Shown here one piece after another: positions 46,119 to 55,743 of a stretch of 64,000 nucleotides of DNA. Within the stretch, counting starts at the first letter, position 1; each line of letters starts with the position of its first letter. The DNA lies in NCBI RefSeq assembly GCF_021390595.1, contig NZ_JAJEJR010000004.1:201343-265342 (forward strand). The letters run 5' to 3'. This stretch comes from Paraburkholderia sp. HP33-1. GTDB lineage: Bacteria > Pseudomonadota > Gammaproteobacteria > Burkholderiales > Burkholderiaceae. Both the position numbers and the translations under genes were made by a program. The notes below the pieces were generated by a model. It did no database searches, had not been told where the DNA came from, and saw nothing but the letters and a program-made list of their open reading frames with translations.

Positions 46119-46913
46119 ATGACCACTCGTCACGAAGACGGACAGATTCGCGTTGAGCAGCGCGGGAACCTGCTTCTGATGGGCATCGACCGGCCGGAAA
46201 AACGCAACGGTTTCACTCCGAAGATGTTCAGAGAGCTCGCCATGGCGTACACGCAACTCGAAAAGAGCAGCGATATTTTCTGCGGGCTGGTCTACGCCGA
46301 AGGCGATCACTTTACGGCAGGGCTCGACATGCCAAAGATTGCACCGTTGCGCCGCGAAGGTAAGCCGCTGCTTCCTGAAGGCGAGGTCGATCCGTTCAAC
46401 TTGCGCGCGCCGCTACGCACCAAGCCAGTCGTCATTGCCCTCAAGGGAATCTGCTTCACGGTCGCAGTCGAATTGATGCTCGCTTCGGAAGTGGCTGTAG
46501 CGGCCGATAACTGCCGTTTCTCCCAGCTTGAAGTTAAGCGTGGAATCATGGCAGGTTGTGGTGCGACGTTCCGCATGGTCCAGCGTGCCGGTTGGGGCAA
46601 CGCGATGAAGGTACTACTTACAGGCGACGAATTCACCGCGGACGAGGCGCGGCACATGAACTTCGTGCAGGATGTCGTTCCTGCGGGGCAGGAGTTCGAC
46701 CGGGCGCTCGCGATCGCAGAGCGGATCGCGGCGCAGGCACCGCTAGCTGTACAGGCCACGATGCAGAACGCGCGGGTTTCGCTGGGACAAGGCTGGCAGG
46801 ATGCTTACGCGACCATTCAGTCGACCCAGCAGTTTCTCTACAACACTGACGACGCTAAGGAAGGCGTTCAGTCCTTCATCGAAAAACGCACGGCGAAGTT
46901 CGTCGGACGCTGA
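46119..46913 (+). CDS. Enoyl-CoA hydratase/isomerase family protein
   Basis: 264 residues, crotonase fold, with IDRPEKRNGFT near residue 22 and a conserved Glu in VAVELMLASEVA near 119; the second Glu position reads GIMAGCGAT, without Glu. One Glu is usual for isomerases or for unusual hydratases. GAGGAGA lies before the ATG. It leads a two-gene operon with a CaiB/BaiF transferase. Confidence 0.85.
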   Translation: MTTRHEDGQIRVEQRGNLLLMGIDRPEKRNGFTPKMFRELAMAYTQLEKSSDIFCGLVYAEGDHFTAGLDMPKIAPLRREGKPLLPEGEVDPFNLRAPLRTKPVVIALKGICFTVAVELMLASEVAVAADNCRFSQLEVKRGIMAGCGATFRMVQRAGWGNAMKVLLTGDEFTADEARHMNFVQDVVPAGQEFDRALAIAERIAAQAPLAVQATMQNARVSLGQGWQDAYATIQSTQQFLYNTDDAKEGVQSFIEKRTAKFVGR

Positions 46914-46961
46914 AGCATGGCTTCCGGCGCGACCGGAGTGAATTCAAGGGGACAGTTTGTT

Positions 46962-48203
46962 ATGACAAAAGGCGCGTTGGCGGGTGTTCGCGTACTCGAC
47001 CTGAGCCGGATTCTCGCGGGGCCTTGGGGGGCCCAGATGCTGGCGGATCTCGGCGCGGAGGTCATCAAGGTCGAGCGTCCGGGCAAGGGCGACGATTCGC
47101 GGCAATTCGGCCCTCCGTTTCTCATGGATCGGAAAGGCAAGGTCACGCGAGAGTCGACGTTTTTTATCAGCGCGAATCGCGGCAAGAAGTCAATTACGTG
47201 CGATATCTCTACGCCCGAAGGTCAGACGCTGATCCGCTCGCTGGCCGCCCAATGCGACGTGTTGCTTGAGAACTATAAGGTGGGCGACCTCAAGCGTTAC
47301 GGGCTCGACTACGAGAGTGTGAAGCTGGTCAATCCGCGCCTGATCTACTGTTCCATCACCGGATTCGGCCAGACCGGGCCATATAGCCCACGCCCTGGGT
47401 ATGACTCGATTTTCCAGGCAATGGGCGGCCTGATGAGCGTTACGGGAAACGGCGACGACGTGCCGGGCGGCGGTCCAATGAAAACCGGGCCTAGCCTCGC
47501 GGATATCCTCTGTGGTCAGTACGCGGCTTCGGCGATCATCGCGGCGCTCTATCATCGCGACGCGGTGCAAGGCGGTACTGGACAGGGGCAGTACATCGAC
47601 CTGGCGTTGCTGGACGCGATGATTGCTGCCACGTCGCACTATGCAAGCCAATACCTCGTTTCTGGCCAAATTCCGATCCGGCGCGGTACAGAGGGCAATG
47701 GTGGCATGCCGTCCCGCATGTTCCGTTGCGCGGATCGCGACATCATGATCGTTGCGGGGAACAACGAGCAATACGCGCGCATGTGCAATGTTCTCGGGCA
47801 TCCCGAACTCGCCACTGATCCGCGATTCAGCGAGATCGCTCTGCGCGTTAAAAATCGTCGAGCGCTTGGCGAAGTGTTCGAGCCGCTTATCCTCGAATGG
47901 CAGAGCAATGCATTGCTCGCGGCACTCGACGCCGCCGGGGTTCCAGCTGGACCGATCAACAATCTGGAGCAGGTCTTCGCAGATCCGCACGTGCAGGCAC
48001 GCGCCATGTGCGTGGAAGTTGCGCACCCGCTCACAGATAACACAGTCAGAATGGTCGCCAATCCGGTCAAGATGTCAGGCACACCTATCGATTCATACGG
48101 GGCGCCGCCGATGCTCGGGCAACATACGGATGAGGTGCTACGTGACGTGCTGAGCATGTTGCAGTCCGACATCGATACCCTGCGCGAAAAGAAAGTTATA
48201 TAG
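46962..48203 (+). CDS. CaiB/BaiF CoA-transferase family protein
   Basis: 413 residues, class III CoA transferase. VRVLDLSRILAGPW near residue 8, ITGFGQTGPYSPRPGYD near 130 and the catalytic Asp in QYIDLALLDAMIA near 210 are present. ATG 46962 has AAGGGGA about 8 bases upstream; an upstream ATG at 46917 lacks such a site. The second CaiB-type gene of the window, so more than one acid is activated by transfer. Confidence 0.88.
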   Translation: MTKGALAGVRVLDLSRILAGPWGAQMLADLGAEVIKVERPGKGDDSRQFGPPFLMDRKGKVTRESTFFISANRGKKSITCDISTPEGQTLIRSLAAQCDVLLENYKVGDLKRYGLDYESVKLVNPRLIYCSITGFGQTGPYSPRPGYDSIFQAMGGLMSVTGNGDDVPGGGPMKTGPSLADILCGQYAASAIIAALYHRDAVQGGTGQGQYIDLALLDAMIAATSHYASQYLVSGQIPIRRGTEGNGGMPSRMFRCADRDIMIVAGNNEQYARMCNVLGHPELATDPRFSEIALRVKNRRALGEVFEPLILEWQSNALLAALDAAGVPAGPINNLEQVFADPHVQARAMCVEVAHPLTDNTVRMVANPVKMSGTPIDSYGAPPMLGQHTDEVLRDVLSMLQSDIDTLREKKVI

Positions 48204-48509
48204 AAAGCGAAAAAACCGGGAAGTGCCGCCCTCCAAGGCGCGCTCTCTTACAGATTACTTATATCAATCAGGACTGCGATTGGCTTTTGTTGGCCAAAAG
48301 GAATCGCGGGAGCGGCGCGACTTCAGCGAAGGATAGGCGCTCGGTCCAACCGGACTTTGGGCGTGACCATTTGCCGATGTTCGTGCCGTTCTGATACCTC
48401 ACGCCCGCTCGTCGAGGATTTATCGCGATCGACGATTGAATGATCGCTGCGTTTTGCATCGGGCTCGTGGGTACTTTCGTATCACGCTTATCTAATCAGG
48501 GGTTCTTTG
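48204..48509. other. Gene-free spacer before pntAA
   Basis: About 306 bases. A minus-strand open frame at 48268-48459 (63 codons) has no ribosome site or recognisable domain. A short CTTTTG/CAAAAG hairpin lies near 48285-48301. I see no convincing promoter boxes, though one for pntAA is expected here. Confidence 0.4.
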
Positions 48510-49661
48510 ATGCGCATTGGAATACCCGCGGAATCGCGGGCGAACGAAAACCGTGTGGCTGCGACGCCCGAGACAGTCAAGAAATATGTCGCCCAAGGCC
48601 ACACGGTGACGATCCAGGCTGGCGCGGGAGTCGGCGCGAGCTATCCCGACGAGGCGTACACGGCCGTGGGGGCGCAAGTCGCCGATGCGGCCACCGCCTT
48701 CGGCGCTGACCTCGTGCTCAAGGTTCAGTCGCCGGCGGTGAACGAATTGCCGTTCATGAGACAAGGCGCGGTGCTCGTCGGTATGCTCGATCCCTTTGAT
48801 GCGGAGAACGCGGCCAGGCTTGCCGAAGCAGGCGTGACGGCTTTCGCGATGGAAGCCGCGCCGCGCAACACGCGCGCGCAGAGCCTTGATGTGCTGTCCT
48901 CGCAGGCGAACATCGCCGGGTACAAGGCGGTGCTGCTGGCTGCAACGCTCTATCCGCGCTTCATGCCAATGCTCATGACCGCCGCCGGCACCGTGAAGGC
49001 CGCGCGCGTGCTGATCCTCGGCGCTGGCGTGGCGGGCCTGCAGGCCATTGCCACGGCGCGACGTCTTGGCGCGGTGATCGAAGCCTCGGATGTGCGCCCG
49101 GCGGTAAAGGAGCAGATCGAGTCGCTCGGCGGGAAATTCCTCGACGTGCCCTACGAAACAGAGGAGGAGCGCGAGGCCGCCGAAGGCGTGGGGGGCTACG
49201 CTCGCCCCATGCCACCTTCCTGGCTTGCACGCCAATCTGCGCTGGTGCACGAGCGCGCGAAGCAGGCCGACATCGTCATCTCGACTGCGCTCATTCCGGG
49301 CCGTGACGCGCCGACGCTACTGCATTCGGAAACCGTGCAGGCGATGAAGTCAGGTTCAGTCGTGATCGACCTCGCGGCAGGACGGGGTCCGGTCGCTGAT
49401 CAAGCGACGGGCCGGCGCGGCGGCAACTGTCCGCTCACCGAGGCCGACAAGATCGTGACGCACCATTGCGTACAGATCTGCGGCTATACGAATCTTGCGT
49501 CGATGGTCGCCGCCGACGCCTCAGCGCTCTACGCGCGCAATCTGCTCGACTTCCTGAAGCTGATCATCGCGAAGGAGGGCACGCTGAACATCGATCTTTC
49601 GGACGACATCGTCGCCGCCACACTGCTGACCCGCGATGGCCTGGTCACGCGCAAGACATGA
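48510..49661 (+). CDS. pntAA: NAD(P) transhydrogenase subunit alpha part 1
   Basis: 383 residues, the NAD(H)-binding domain I of the split-type transhydrogenase. [19 protein letters not shown] near residue 3, the NAD-binding [16 protein letters not shown] near 170 and the RQD-type loop with GRDAPTLL near 265 match the family. AGGGG lies 7 bases before the ATG. With pntAB and pntB it forms the membrane complex that uses the proton gradient to make NADPH from NADH, useful to P450 or reductive steps. Confidence 0.93.
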   Translation: MRIGIPAESRANENRVAATPETVKKYVAQGHTVTIQAGAGVGASYPDEAYTAVGAQVADAATAFGADLVLKVQSPAVNELPFMRQGAVLVGMLDPFDAENAARLAEAGVTAFAMEAAPRNTRAQSLDVLSSQANIAGYKAVLLAATLYPRFMPMLMTAAGTVKAARVLILGAGVAGLQAIATARRLGAVIEASDVRPAVKEQIESLGGKFLDVPYETEEEREAAEGVGGYARPMPPSWLARQSALVHERAKQADIVISTALIPGRDAPTLLHSETVQAMKSGSVVIDLAAGRGPVADQATGRRGGNCPLTEADKIVTHHCVQICGYTNLASMVAADASALYARNLLDFLKLIIAKEGTLNIDLSDDIVAATLLTRDGLVTRKT

Positions 49662-49678
49662 CGAGGAGGAGAACAAAA

Positions 49679-49999
49679 ATGGAAGTCATTAACCATACCG
49701 TCATCAATCTGATCATTTTTGTGCTGGCCGTATACGTGGGCTATCACGTGGTCTGGAACGTCACACCCGCGTTGCATACGCCGCTCATGGCCGTGACCAA
49801 TGCGATTTCGGCGATCGTGATCGTCGGTGCGATGCTTGCCACGGGCCTAACCGTGGGCGGCGCGGGCAAGCTCTTCGGCGCGTTAGCCGTGCTGCTCGCG
49901 GCCGTGAACGTGTTCGGCGGTTTTTTGGTCACGCGGCGCATGCTGGAGATGTTCCGCAAGAAGGAGCCGAGGAAGCTCACCGCCAAGGAGGGCGCGTAA
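49679..49999 (+). CDS. pntAB: NAD(P) transhydrogenase subunit alpha part 2
   Basis: 106 residues with three membrane helices (about residues 8-28, 38-62, 68-85); [13 protein letters not shown] is the conserved helix. It is the first half of the proton-channel domain II. GAGGAG lies upstream. Directly adjoins pntB. Confidence 0.92.
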   Translation: MEVINHTVINLIIFVLAVYVGYHVVWNVTPALHTPLMAVTNAISAIVIVGAMLATGLTVGGAGKLFGALAVLLAAVNVFGGFLVTRRMLEMFRKKEPRKLTAKEGA

Positions 50000-51454
50000 A
50001 TGAGTATGAACGTCGTTACGCTGCTTTATCTGGTCGCCTCGGTCTGCTTCATCCAGGCGCTCAAGGGGCTTTCTAACCCGAGGACCGCGCGTGCCGGCAA
50101 CGTGTTCGGCATGGTCGGCATGGCCATCGCCATTCTCACCACTCTCGTGCTGATTGCGAAAGAGTCCGCGCAGTTGGGCTCCAACCTCGGGATTGGGCTT
50201 GCGTTGCTGTTCGCGGCGCTCGTGGTAGGCGGCAGTCTGGGCGCCTATGTCGCCGCGCGCGTCGAGATGACGAAGATGCCCGAACTCGTCGCGGCCATGC
50301 ACTCGCTGATCGGTCTTGCCGCAGTGTGCATCGCGTACGCGGTAGTTTCCGAGCCCGCCGCTTTCGGGCTCGTGGCAGAAGACGCACCGTATGCGGGCTT
50401 CCTGCCGTACGGCAATCGTATCGAACTTTTCATCGGCACGTTCGTGGGCGCGATAACGTTCAGCGGCTCGGTGATCGCGTTCGGCAAGCTCTCCGGCAAG
50501 TACAGGTTCCGCCTCTTCCAGGGCGCGCCCGTGGTCTACCCCGGCCAGCATCTGATCAACCTGATGCTAGCGCTGGCTATGATCGGCTTCGGCATCCTGT
50601 TCTTCCTGACGCAGTCGTGGCTGCCGTTCATCATCATGACGCTGATCGCGTTTTCGCTGGGCGTGCTCATCATCATCCCGATCGGCGGCGCGGACATGCC
50701 GGTGGTCGTTTCGATGCTGAATTCGTACTCGGGCTGGGCGGCCGCGGGCATTGGCTTCTCGCTGAACAACGCCATGCTTATCATCGCGGGCTCGCTGGTG
50801 GGCTCTTCCGGCGCGATTCTCTCGTACATCATGTGCCACGCGATGAACCGCTCTTTTTTCAACGTGTTGCTGGGCGGCTTCGGCGGCGACGCGAGCGCGG
50901 CGGGAGCGGGCGGCGTGCAGGAACAGCGCTCGGTGAAGTCGGGTTCAGCCGATGACGCCGCGTTCATGCTTGGCAATGCTGAGAGTGTCGTGATCGTGCC
51001 GGGCTACGGTCTTGCAGTGGCGCGCGCGCAGCATGCCTTGAAAGAGTTGACGGACAAGCTCACCGAGAAGGGCGTGGACGTGCGCTATGCGATCCACCCA
51101 GTGGCGGGCCGCATGCCGGGCCACATGAACGTGCTACTCGCGGAAGCCGAGGTGCCCTATGACCTCGTGTTCGAGATGGAAGACATCAACAGCGAATTCG
51201 GCCAGATCGATGTAGTGCTGGTGCTTGGCGCGAACGATGTGGTGAACCCGGCGGCGAAGAACGATCCGATGTCGCCGATCGCGGGCATGCCAATCATCGA
51301 GGCGTACAAGGCGCGCACCGTCATCGTGAACAAGCGCTCGATGGCCGCCGGTTACGCGGGCCTCGACAACGAGCTCTTCTACATGGACAAGACGATGATG
51401 GTGTTCGGCGATGCGAAGAAGGTGATAGAGGAGATGGTGAAAAATTGCAGCTAA
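50000..51454 (+). CDS. pntB: NAD(P) transhydrogenase subunit beta
   Basis: 484 residues: about nine membrane helices (residues 5-265) followed by the soluble NADP(H)-binding domain III (residues 300-484; VPGYGLAVARAQHA near 334, RMPGHMNVLLAEAEVPYD near 370). The Met lies right after the pntAB stop. Length and domain order match PntB fully. Confidence 0.94.
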   Translation: MSMNVVTLLYLVASVCFIQALKGLSNPRTARAGNVFGMVGMAIAILTTLVLIAKESAQLGSNLGIGLALLFAALVVGGSLGAYVAARVEMTKMPELVAAMHSLIGLAAVCIAYAVVSEPAAFGLVAEDAPYAGFLPYGNRIELFIGTFVGAITFSGSVIAFGKLSGKYRFRLFQGAPVVYPGQHLINLMLALAMIGFGILFFLTQSWLPFIIMTLIAFSLGVLIIIPIGGADMPVVVSMLNSYSGWAAAGIGFSLNNAMLIIAGSLVGSSGAILSYIMCHAMNRSFFNVLLGGFGGDASAAGAGGVQEQRSVKSGSADDAAFMLGNAESVVIVPGYGLAVARAQHALKELTDKLTEKGVDVRYAIHPVAGRMPGHMNVLLAEAEVPYDLVFEMEDINSEFGQIDVVLVLGANDVVNPAAKNDPMSPIAGMPIIEAYKARTVIVNKRSMAAGYAGLDNELFYMDKTMMVFGDAKKVIEEMVKNCS

Positions 51455-52181
51455 GGGGCGAGTCATGACGACCGAGACAAGCAACAGCCGTATCGTAGGT
51501 ACAAACCAGGCAGGAGTCGGGAATATCGACTCGGGCAGGGACAGCCGGGATAATTCGAGTCAGCATCAACGCTCGGACATTCCCGCCTGCGTCGGAAAGT
51601 CACCTCAGTGGGCCTGGGCGAATAGCCGCAGCGGGTTCGACTGGATGGACGTGCACTTGCCGTTCGTCACGTCGGAATGGTGTTAGAAATCCTCCTAACA
51701 GGAACGATCGAAATCGCAATCTCTCCGATCGCTTTGGACTGCTGTTGCAACGCGGGGTCGCGGGCCCGGCGTTGCCCTTGGAGACGGGCTAGGTAAGTCT
51801 CTTCATGCATCTCTCTTTCGCGCGAGCGCATCCAACTCGACGTTTTACAAAAATCCGTTGATTGTTTTGCTGACTCGAGTGACTCTCGGCGCCGGGGCAT
51901 GCAAGCGCTTGCTTCGGCCGAAAATCCCAAGGGTAACGGCGAAAAAAAACGCCTTGGCTCGGTCTCCCGCCGCCAAGGCCAAATTCCGCACGCTCTCGCG
52001 AAGTGTGGCGGAGGAGAAATGCTTTTCCACGCTTTGGTCCTCACGGTACGAACCGTGTGCGAAGCCCGCAGCTTGGACCGAAAAACGGATTAATGCAACG
52101 ATTAGTTCAATTAAGTTCTTTTTGGGCTTTTAGAAATGCAACTGACAGTTTCATATTCTGCACCGCGTTCAAAAAGACGCA
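51455..52181. other. Gene-poor spacer between pntB and the SDR
   Basis: About 727 bases. Open frames exist on both strands (51465-51686 plus; 51667-52044 minus; 51858-52133 plus) but none shows a known domain, and they overlap each other. A TGTTAG/CTAACA hairpin lies near 51681-51700. From about 52080 the base composition turns AT-rich. I see no RNA gene. The stretch may be decayed or repeat DNA. Confidence 0.4.
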
Positions 52182-52946
52182 CTAAAGCATTGACTGGCCA
52201 CCGTCCACGCTGATAGTCTGCCCCGTTATGAAATTAGCGTCTTCACTGCAAAGAAATGCAACTGTTCGTCCAATATCGCGTTGAGGATCGCCGAAGCGGC
52301 CAAGTGCAATTTCGGAAAGATAGCGGGTGCGCTCCTGGGGATTGGCTTCGAGGTAGGCTTCGGCAGCAGGCGTGAGCGCTGCCGGGCAAACGACGTTGAC
52401 GGTAATGCCATAGCAGCCCCATTCGCGCGCGGCAACGCGCGAGAGTCCACGAATGCCCTCTTTGGCTGCAGCGTACGCGCTGAATCCCTTGAGCCCTTCG
52501 ATGCCTGTGCGTGAGCCGAAGTTGATGATGGCGCCGCGGCCTTGCGACTTCATCCGCGGCAGTACCGCCTGCATGAAATACAGTGTGCCGTACAAGCCCG
52601 ATTCAAGCGTGTTGCTCCAGTCATCGTCCGTGACAGACTCGAGCGGTACACCCGGGCTGCTACTTTGTGCATTGTTGATAAGCGCGTCCACACGCCCGAA
52701 TCGCTCGACGGCAAGCGCGACGCTCCGCTCCGCGTCGGCGCGATTGCGCGTATCACCGGGCACGACGAGCACTTGCGAACCGAGGGCGCTCAATTCCTCG
52801 GCGGCCCGCGTGAGTTTGGCCTCCGTACGACCAGTCAGGACCAGACTCGCCCCGTCGGTCGCAAGCGCACGGGCGATGCCGAGTCCAACGCCTTGCCCGC
52901 CTCCAGTCACGATGGCGACCTTTTCTGCCAGCTTTTTCGTGTACAT
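52182..52946 (-). CDS. SDR family oxidoreductase
   Basis: 254 residues. TGGGQGVG near residue 15, NNAQ near 93, catalytic Ser in FGSRTG near 144 and YAAAK near 158; ISVDGGQSML at the end is typical. The ATG at 52946 opens the conserved N-terminus; the upstream frame lacks homology. Divergent from the IclR regulator across an operator-like palindrome. Substrate unknown. Confidence 0.86.
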   Translation of the reverse strand: MYTKKLAEKVAIVTGGGQGVGLGIARALATDGASLVLTGRTEAKLTRAAEELSALGSQVLVVPGDTRNRADAERSVALAVERFGRVDALINNAQSSSPGVPLESVTDDDWSNTLESGLYGTLYFMQAVLPRMKSQGRGAIINFGSRTGIEGLKGFSAYAAAKEGIRGLSRVAAREWGCYGITVNVVCPAALTPAAEAYLEANPQERTRYLSEIALGRFGDPQRDIGRTVAFLCSEDANFITGQTISVDGGQSML

Positions 52947-53032
52947 GAGTGATTCCAGAAGTGGTGGTAAATGCTGTTGTTTGACGCGCAAGCGCACGGG
53001 GGATGTTCAGCAGAGCGATGCTCAATCGATTT

Positions 53033-53053
53033 CAATTTTGTGAACGTCGTTCA
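53033..53053. promoter_or_regulatory. Operator palindrome between SDR and iclR genes
   Basis: TGAACGTCGTTCA (53041-53053) is a perfect 13-bp palindrome. It is preceded by CAATTTTG, the same extension as in the crotonase promoter at 46016. Placed in a divergent spacer, it could serve the SDR, the IclR gene, or both. Confidence 0.5.
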
Positions 53054-53108
53054 ACTATATCGTAACTAGGATGAGGCGACGCCCTGGCGTATTCCCGAAT
53101 TCGGACGG

Positions 53109-53166
53109 TGTAAAAGTATGCCAAATTGTGATCGTTGTAAAACTATGTGAATAGTTCCCGTATAAT
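53109..53166 (+). promoter_or_regulatory. Direct repeats and -10 box before iclR
   Basis: TGTAAAAGTATG (53109-53120) and TGTAAAACTATG (53136-53147) differ by one base and start 27 bases apart. TATAAT follows at 53161-53166. Likely autoregulatory sites or part of the iclR promoter. Confidence 0.35.
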
Positions 53167-53193
53167 CGATACAGTCAATTCATGGGGAAAATC

Positions 53194-53988
53194 ATGTTGA
53201 AAGAGACCTCAGCGCCGGCGGACCGGGATGTCAGCGGGCCGCGCTCGCTGACCCGACTCCTCGGAATATTCGATGTGCTCGCGAAGTCTCCGGACGGGAT
53301 GTCGCTGGCAGAACTGAATGTTGCCCTCGAGTCGCCAAAGAGCAGTCTGCTGAATTTGCTGAGGCCGTTGGTGGCGGAAGGATATCTGATGCACGACGCA
53401 GGTCGCTATCGCCTGGGGCCATCGATTTTCCGGTTGTCGGCCGGCGTGATGGCCGCGTGGAGTTTCTCGAAGACGCTGCGCCCGTACCTGGTGGACCTCT
53501 CGAAAAGCACCAATGAAACGGTGTACATAGGCGTACTTGACGCCGAGCACAAAGAGATCACTTACGTCGACGTGATTGAGAGCGATCAGTCCGTGCGTTA
53601 TTCGATGCACGTCGGTCGCCGGGTTCCGCTCTATTGCACGGCTGCGGGGCGCGTGCTGCTGGCTCATGCACCCGAAGCCTTCGTTACCGACTATATGAAG
53701 ACGGTCAAGTTCGAGCGCCACACGCCGCGAACGATTACGACGAAGAAGGCGCTGCGTGACGAGCTCGATCACATCCTCCAAAGCGGCCTGTCTGTAAGTC
53801 GCGGTGAACTACTGCCCGATTCCGCAGGTGTTTCGTCGCCCATCTTCGGTCCTAACGGCAACGTGATCGCAGCGATGGCGATTGGCGCGCCGCTCGAGCG
53901 CTTCGATCGCGAACGCCCGCAACTCGAGGCAAACATGATCAGGGTCGCCCAGCGGGCGTCCGCGTTGGGTCAGGCCGAAGAGGATTGA
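53194..53988 (+). CDS. IclR-family transcriptional regulator
   Basis: 264 residues: winged helix-turn-helix (about residues 15-75; SLAELNVALESPKSSLLNLLRPL) and C-terminal IclR effector domain (about 90-255; GVLDAEHKEITYVDVIESDQ, YCTAAGRVLLA). ATG 53194 has GGGGA 7 bases upstream; ATG 53182 is in frame. IclR proteins often control aromatic and diterpenoid degradation. The 13-bp palindrome in its own upstream region recurs before several operons, so it is a candidate regulator of them. Confidence 0.9.
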   Translation: MLKETSAPADRDVSGPRSLTRLLGIFDVLAKSPDGMSLAELNVALESPKSSLLNLLRPLVAEGYLMHDAGRYRLGPSIFRLSAGVMAAWSFSKTLRPYLVDLSKSTNETVYIGVLDAEHKEITYVDVIESDQSVRYSMHVGRRVPLYCTAAGRVLLAHAPEAFVTDYMKTVKFERHTPRTITTKKALRDELDHILQSGLSVSRGELLPDSAGVSSPIFGPNGNVIAAMAIGAPLERFDRERPQLEANMIRVAQRASALGQAEED

Positions 53989-54003
53989 CTGGCCGGTCGG
54001 CCG

Positions 54004-54037
54004 GCAGCACGGTGAAGGACCTGATTCACCGTGCTGC
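54004..54037. terminator. Stem-loop between iclR and the convergent MFS gene
   Basis: GCAGCACGGTGAA and TTCACCGTGCTGC form a perfect 13-bp stem around an 8-base loop. It lies in the 98-base convergent spacer and can end transcription from both sides. Confidence 0.6.
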
Positions 54038-54086
54038 GGTCACCGCACAGTTTACGAAGCGTTGCACCCACGTCCAACGGATACGA

Positions 54087-55508
54087 TCATTGACTACGTC
54101 GCTTTGGCAGCATGTAAGCGATCAGCATTCCGGCAATTGAACTGCAGGCTATGTAAACGAATACCGAAACATAGCCGCTATCGGCGGGAAACGATGCACC
54201 GTCGTGCCCCGTTGTCGCGCTGCGCAGCAGCGCAAATACCGCTTGGGCGCCTACTGCGAAGAAACACGAGAAGAACACGTAGAGCATGCCTGTAGCCTCG
54301 CCTGTCTGATGCGCAGGCGTCGTTTCCACGATCTGGTTGTACAGCGCCGTGCTCGCGAAGGCGAGGCCGAAAGAACACAACACCGCACCTGGAACGAACA
54401 GCAGCAGGCTGCGATGAAGCACGATCAGAGAGGACCAGGCCAAGGCCAGAATGAGCATGCCGATCAAGGCAGCGGGACGGGCCTTGTAACGGGTGGCAAC
54501 GCGGCCGCTCCACGGGCTCGCGACCAGCGCCGCAATATTGATGCTGAACATCAGTATTCCAGCCGTCGTTGCGCTCAGCCCGAATCCGGCGTGCGAGCCA
54601 GCAGGTTGCTGGGCGAGCAGAGAGAAAACCTGTCCTAGTTGCATGGCCCCTGCCGCGAGGAATGCCATGCATGCATTAGCCAATACCACTTCGCGCGTCT
54701 TCAGCAGACGCACGTTGATGAGCGGATGACGCGCCCGGTGTTGATGGCGTGCCCAGAGTCCGAGCGCGATCATCCCGCCAACGATCAAGCCCCACAGGCG
54801 CGGATCGCCGAGCCCCCACGTGCGGATTTGCTGCACTGCAAAGAGGATGGCGCAAAGTGCAGGGGCGAACGCGAGCCCTCGAACGTAGTCGATCCGTACC
54901 CCGGGATTCGGTGGCGACGGCGGCGCCCACGCGCGTACCGCCACGACAGCCACGACGCAAAGCGCGACTTTGAACCAGAAGCCACCCTGCCACGAATAGT
55001 GATCCACGACGACGCCGGCGCAGATGTAAATCAGCCCCGCCGATACCATTCCTGCCGCGCTGATCAATCCCACCGCGGCAGGCACCCTGGCGGGTGGCAG
55101 GTTCTCACGAACCAGTCCGATGGAGAGCGGCGTGATGCCTGCCGCGATCGATTGCATTGCACACCCCGCGACGAGCATGCCGACATCGGTAGCGCATGCC
55201 GCCACGACTGCGCCGGCCCCAGCGACTGACATCACCACGAGCAGGATTCGGCGGTAGCCCAACAGGTCACCGAGGCGTCCGCTCACTGCGGCAAAGACGG
55301 CCGCGCCGAGCCAGTATGCGGTCACGGTCCAACTCACAGAGTCCGACGCAGGAAAGGCCTTGTACAGCGTGACCAGCACGGTATAGATGACGGTGATGCC
55401 AGACGAGGCCGCTACCGCGGCAAGCACGATCGCCATCGTGAACCCGCGCGGTGGACCGGCTACGGGTTGCGCCCGGTGTGCCTGCTGGGAGAGGACTTCG
55501 GCTTGCAT
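54087..55508 (-). CDS. MFS transporter, DHA2 (14-helix) family
   Basis: 473 residues with about 14 hydrophobic helices. The loop GRLGDLLGYRRIL near residue 76 matches the MFS loop 2-3 motif, and SIGLVRENLPP near 130 lies by helix 5. The long hydrophobic run and length fit drug:H+ antiporter-2. It could export toxic intermediates or import substrate; the direction cannot be told. Divergent from the amidohydrolase operon over a 19-bp palindrome. Confidence 0.87.
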   Translation of the reverse strand: MQAEVLSQQAHRAQPVAGPPRGFTMAIVLAAVAASSGITVIYTVLVTLYKAFPASDSVSWTVTAYWLGAAVFAAVSGRLGDLLGYRRILLVVMSVAGAGAVVAACATDVGMLVAGCAMQSIAAGITPLSIGLVRENLPPARVPAAVGLISAAGMVSAGLIYICAGVVVDHYSWQGGFWFKVALCVVAVVAVRAWAPPSPPNPGVRIDYVRGLAFAPALCAILFAVQQIRTWGLGDPRLWGLIVGGMIALGLWARHQHRARHPLINVRLLKTREVVLANACMAFLAAGAMQLGQVFSLLAQQPAGSHAGFGLSATTAGILMFSINIAALVASPWSGRVATRYKARPAALIGMLILALAWSSLIVLHRSLLLFVPGAVLCSFGLAFASTALYNQIVETTPAHQTGEATGMLYVFFSCFFAVGAQAVFALLRSATTGHDGASFPADSGYVSVFVYIACSSIAGMLIAYMLPKRRSQ

Positions 55509-55538
55509 AAACGTCTCCGGTTGTGTTGTATCGTTTCG

Positions 55539-55568
55539 ATTATACTTATATACGAACGACGTTCGTAT
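55539..55568. promoter_or_regulatory. 19-bp perfect palindromic operator in the MFS/amidohydrolase spacer
   Basis: ATACGAACGACGTTCGTAT (55550-55568) is a perfect 19-bp palindrome holding the GAAC-N3-GTTC core. On the minus strand, TATAAT (55544-55539) follows 5 bases downstream, so the operator would sit between the -35 and -10 boxes of the MFS promoter. Confidence 0.6.
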
Positions 55569-55743
55569 TTGTGTTTGTCAGCGAAGTCAAGCAAACCGAG
55601 GGAAAGGCGAGGCCCTCGCCCGATATCAAATCGATATCGACGCTTTTGAGTTCGATATGAGAGTTTTTTGGGTGGTGGCTTGACCCGATACTTCTCTCAA
55701 GGGCGCACGTTCAGCAGCGCTCCCCACAATCAGGAGATAGAGC

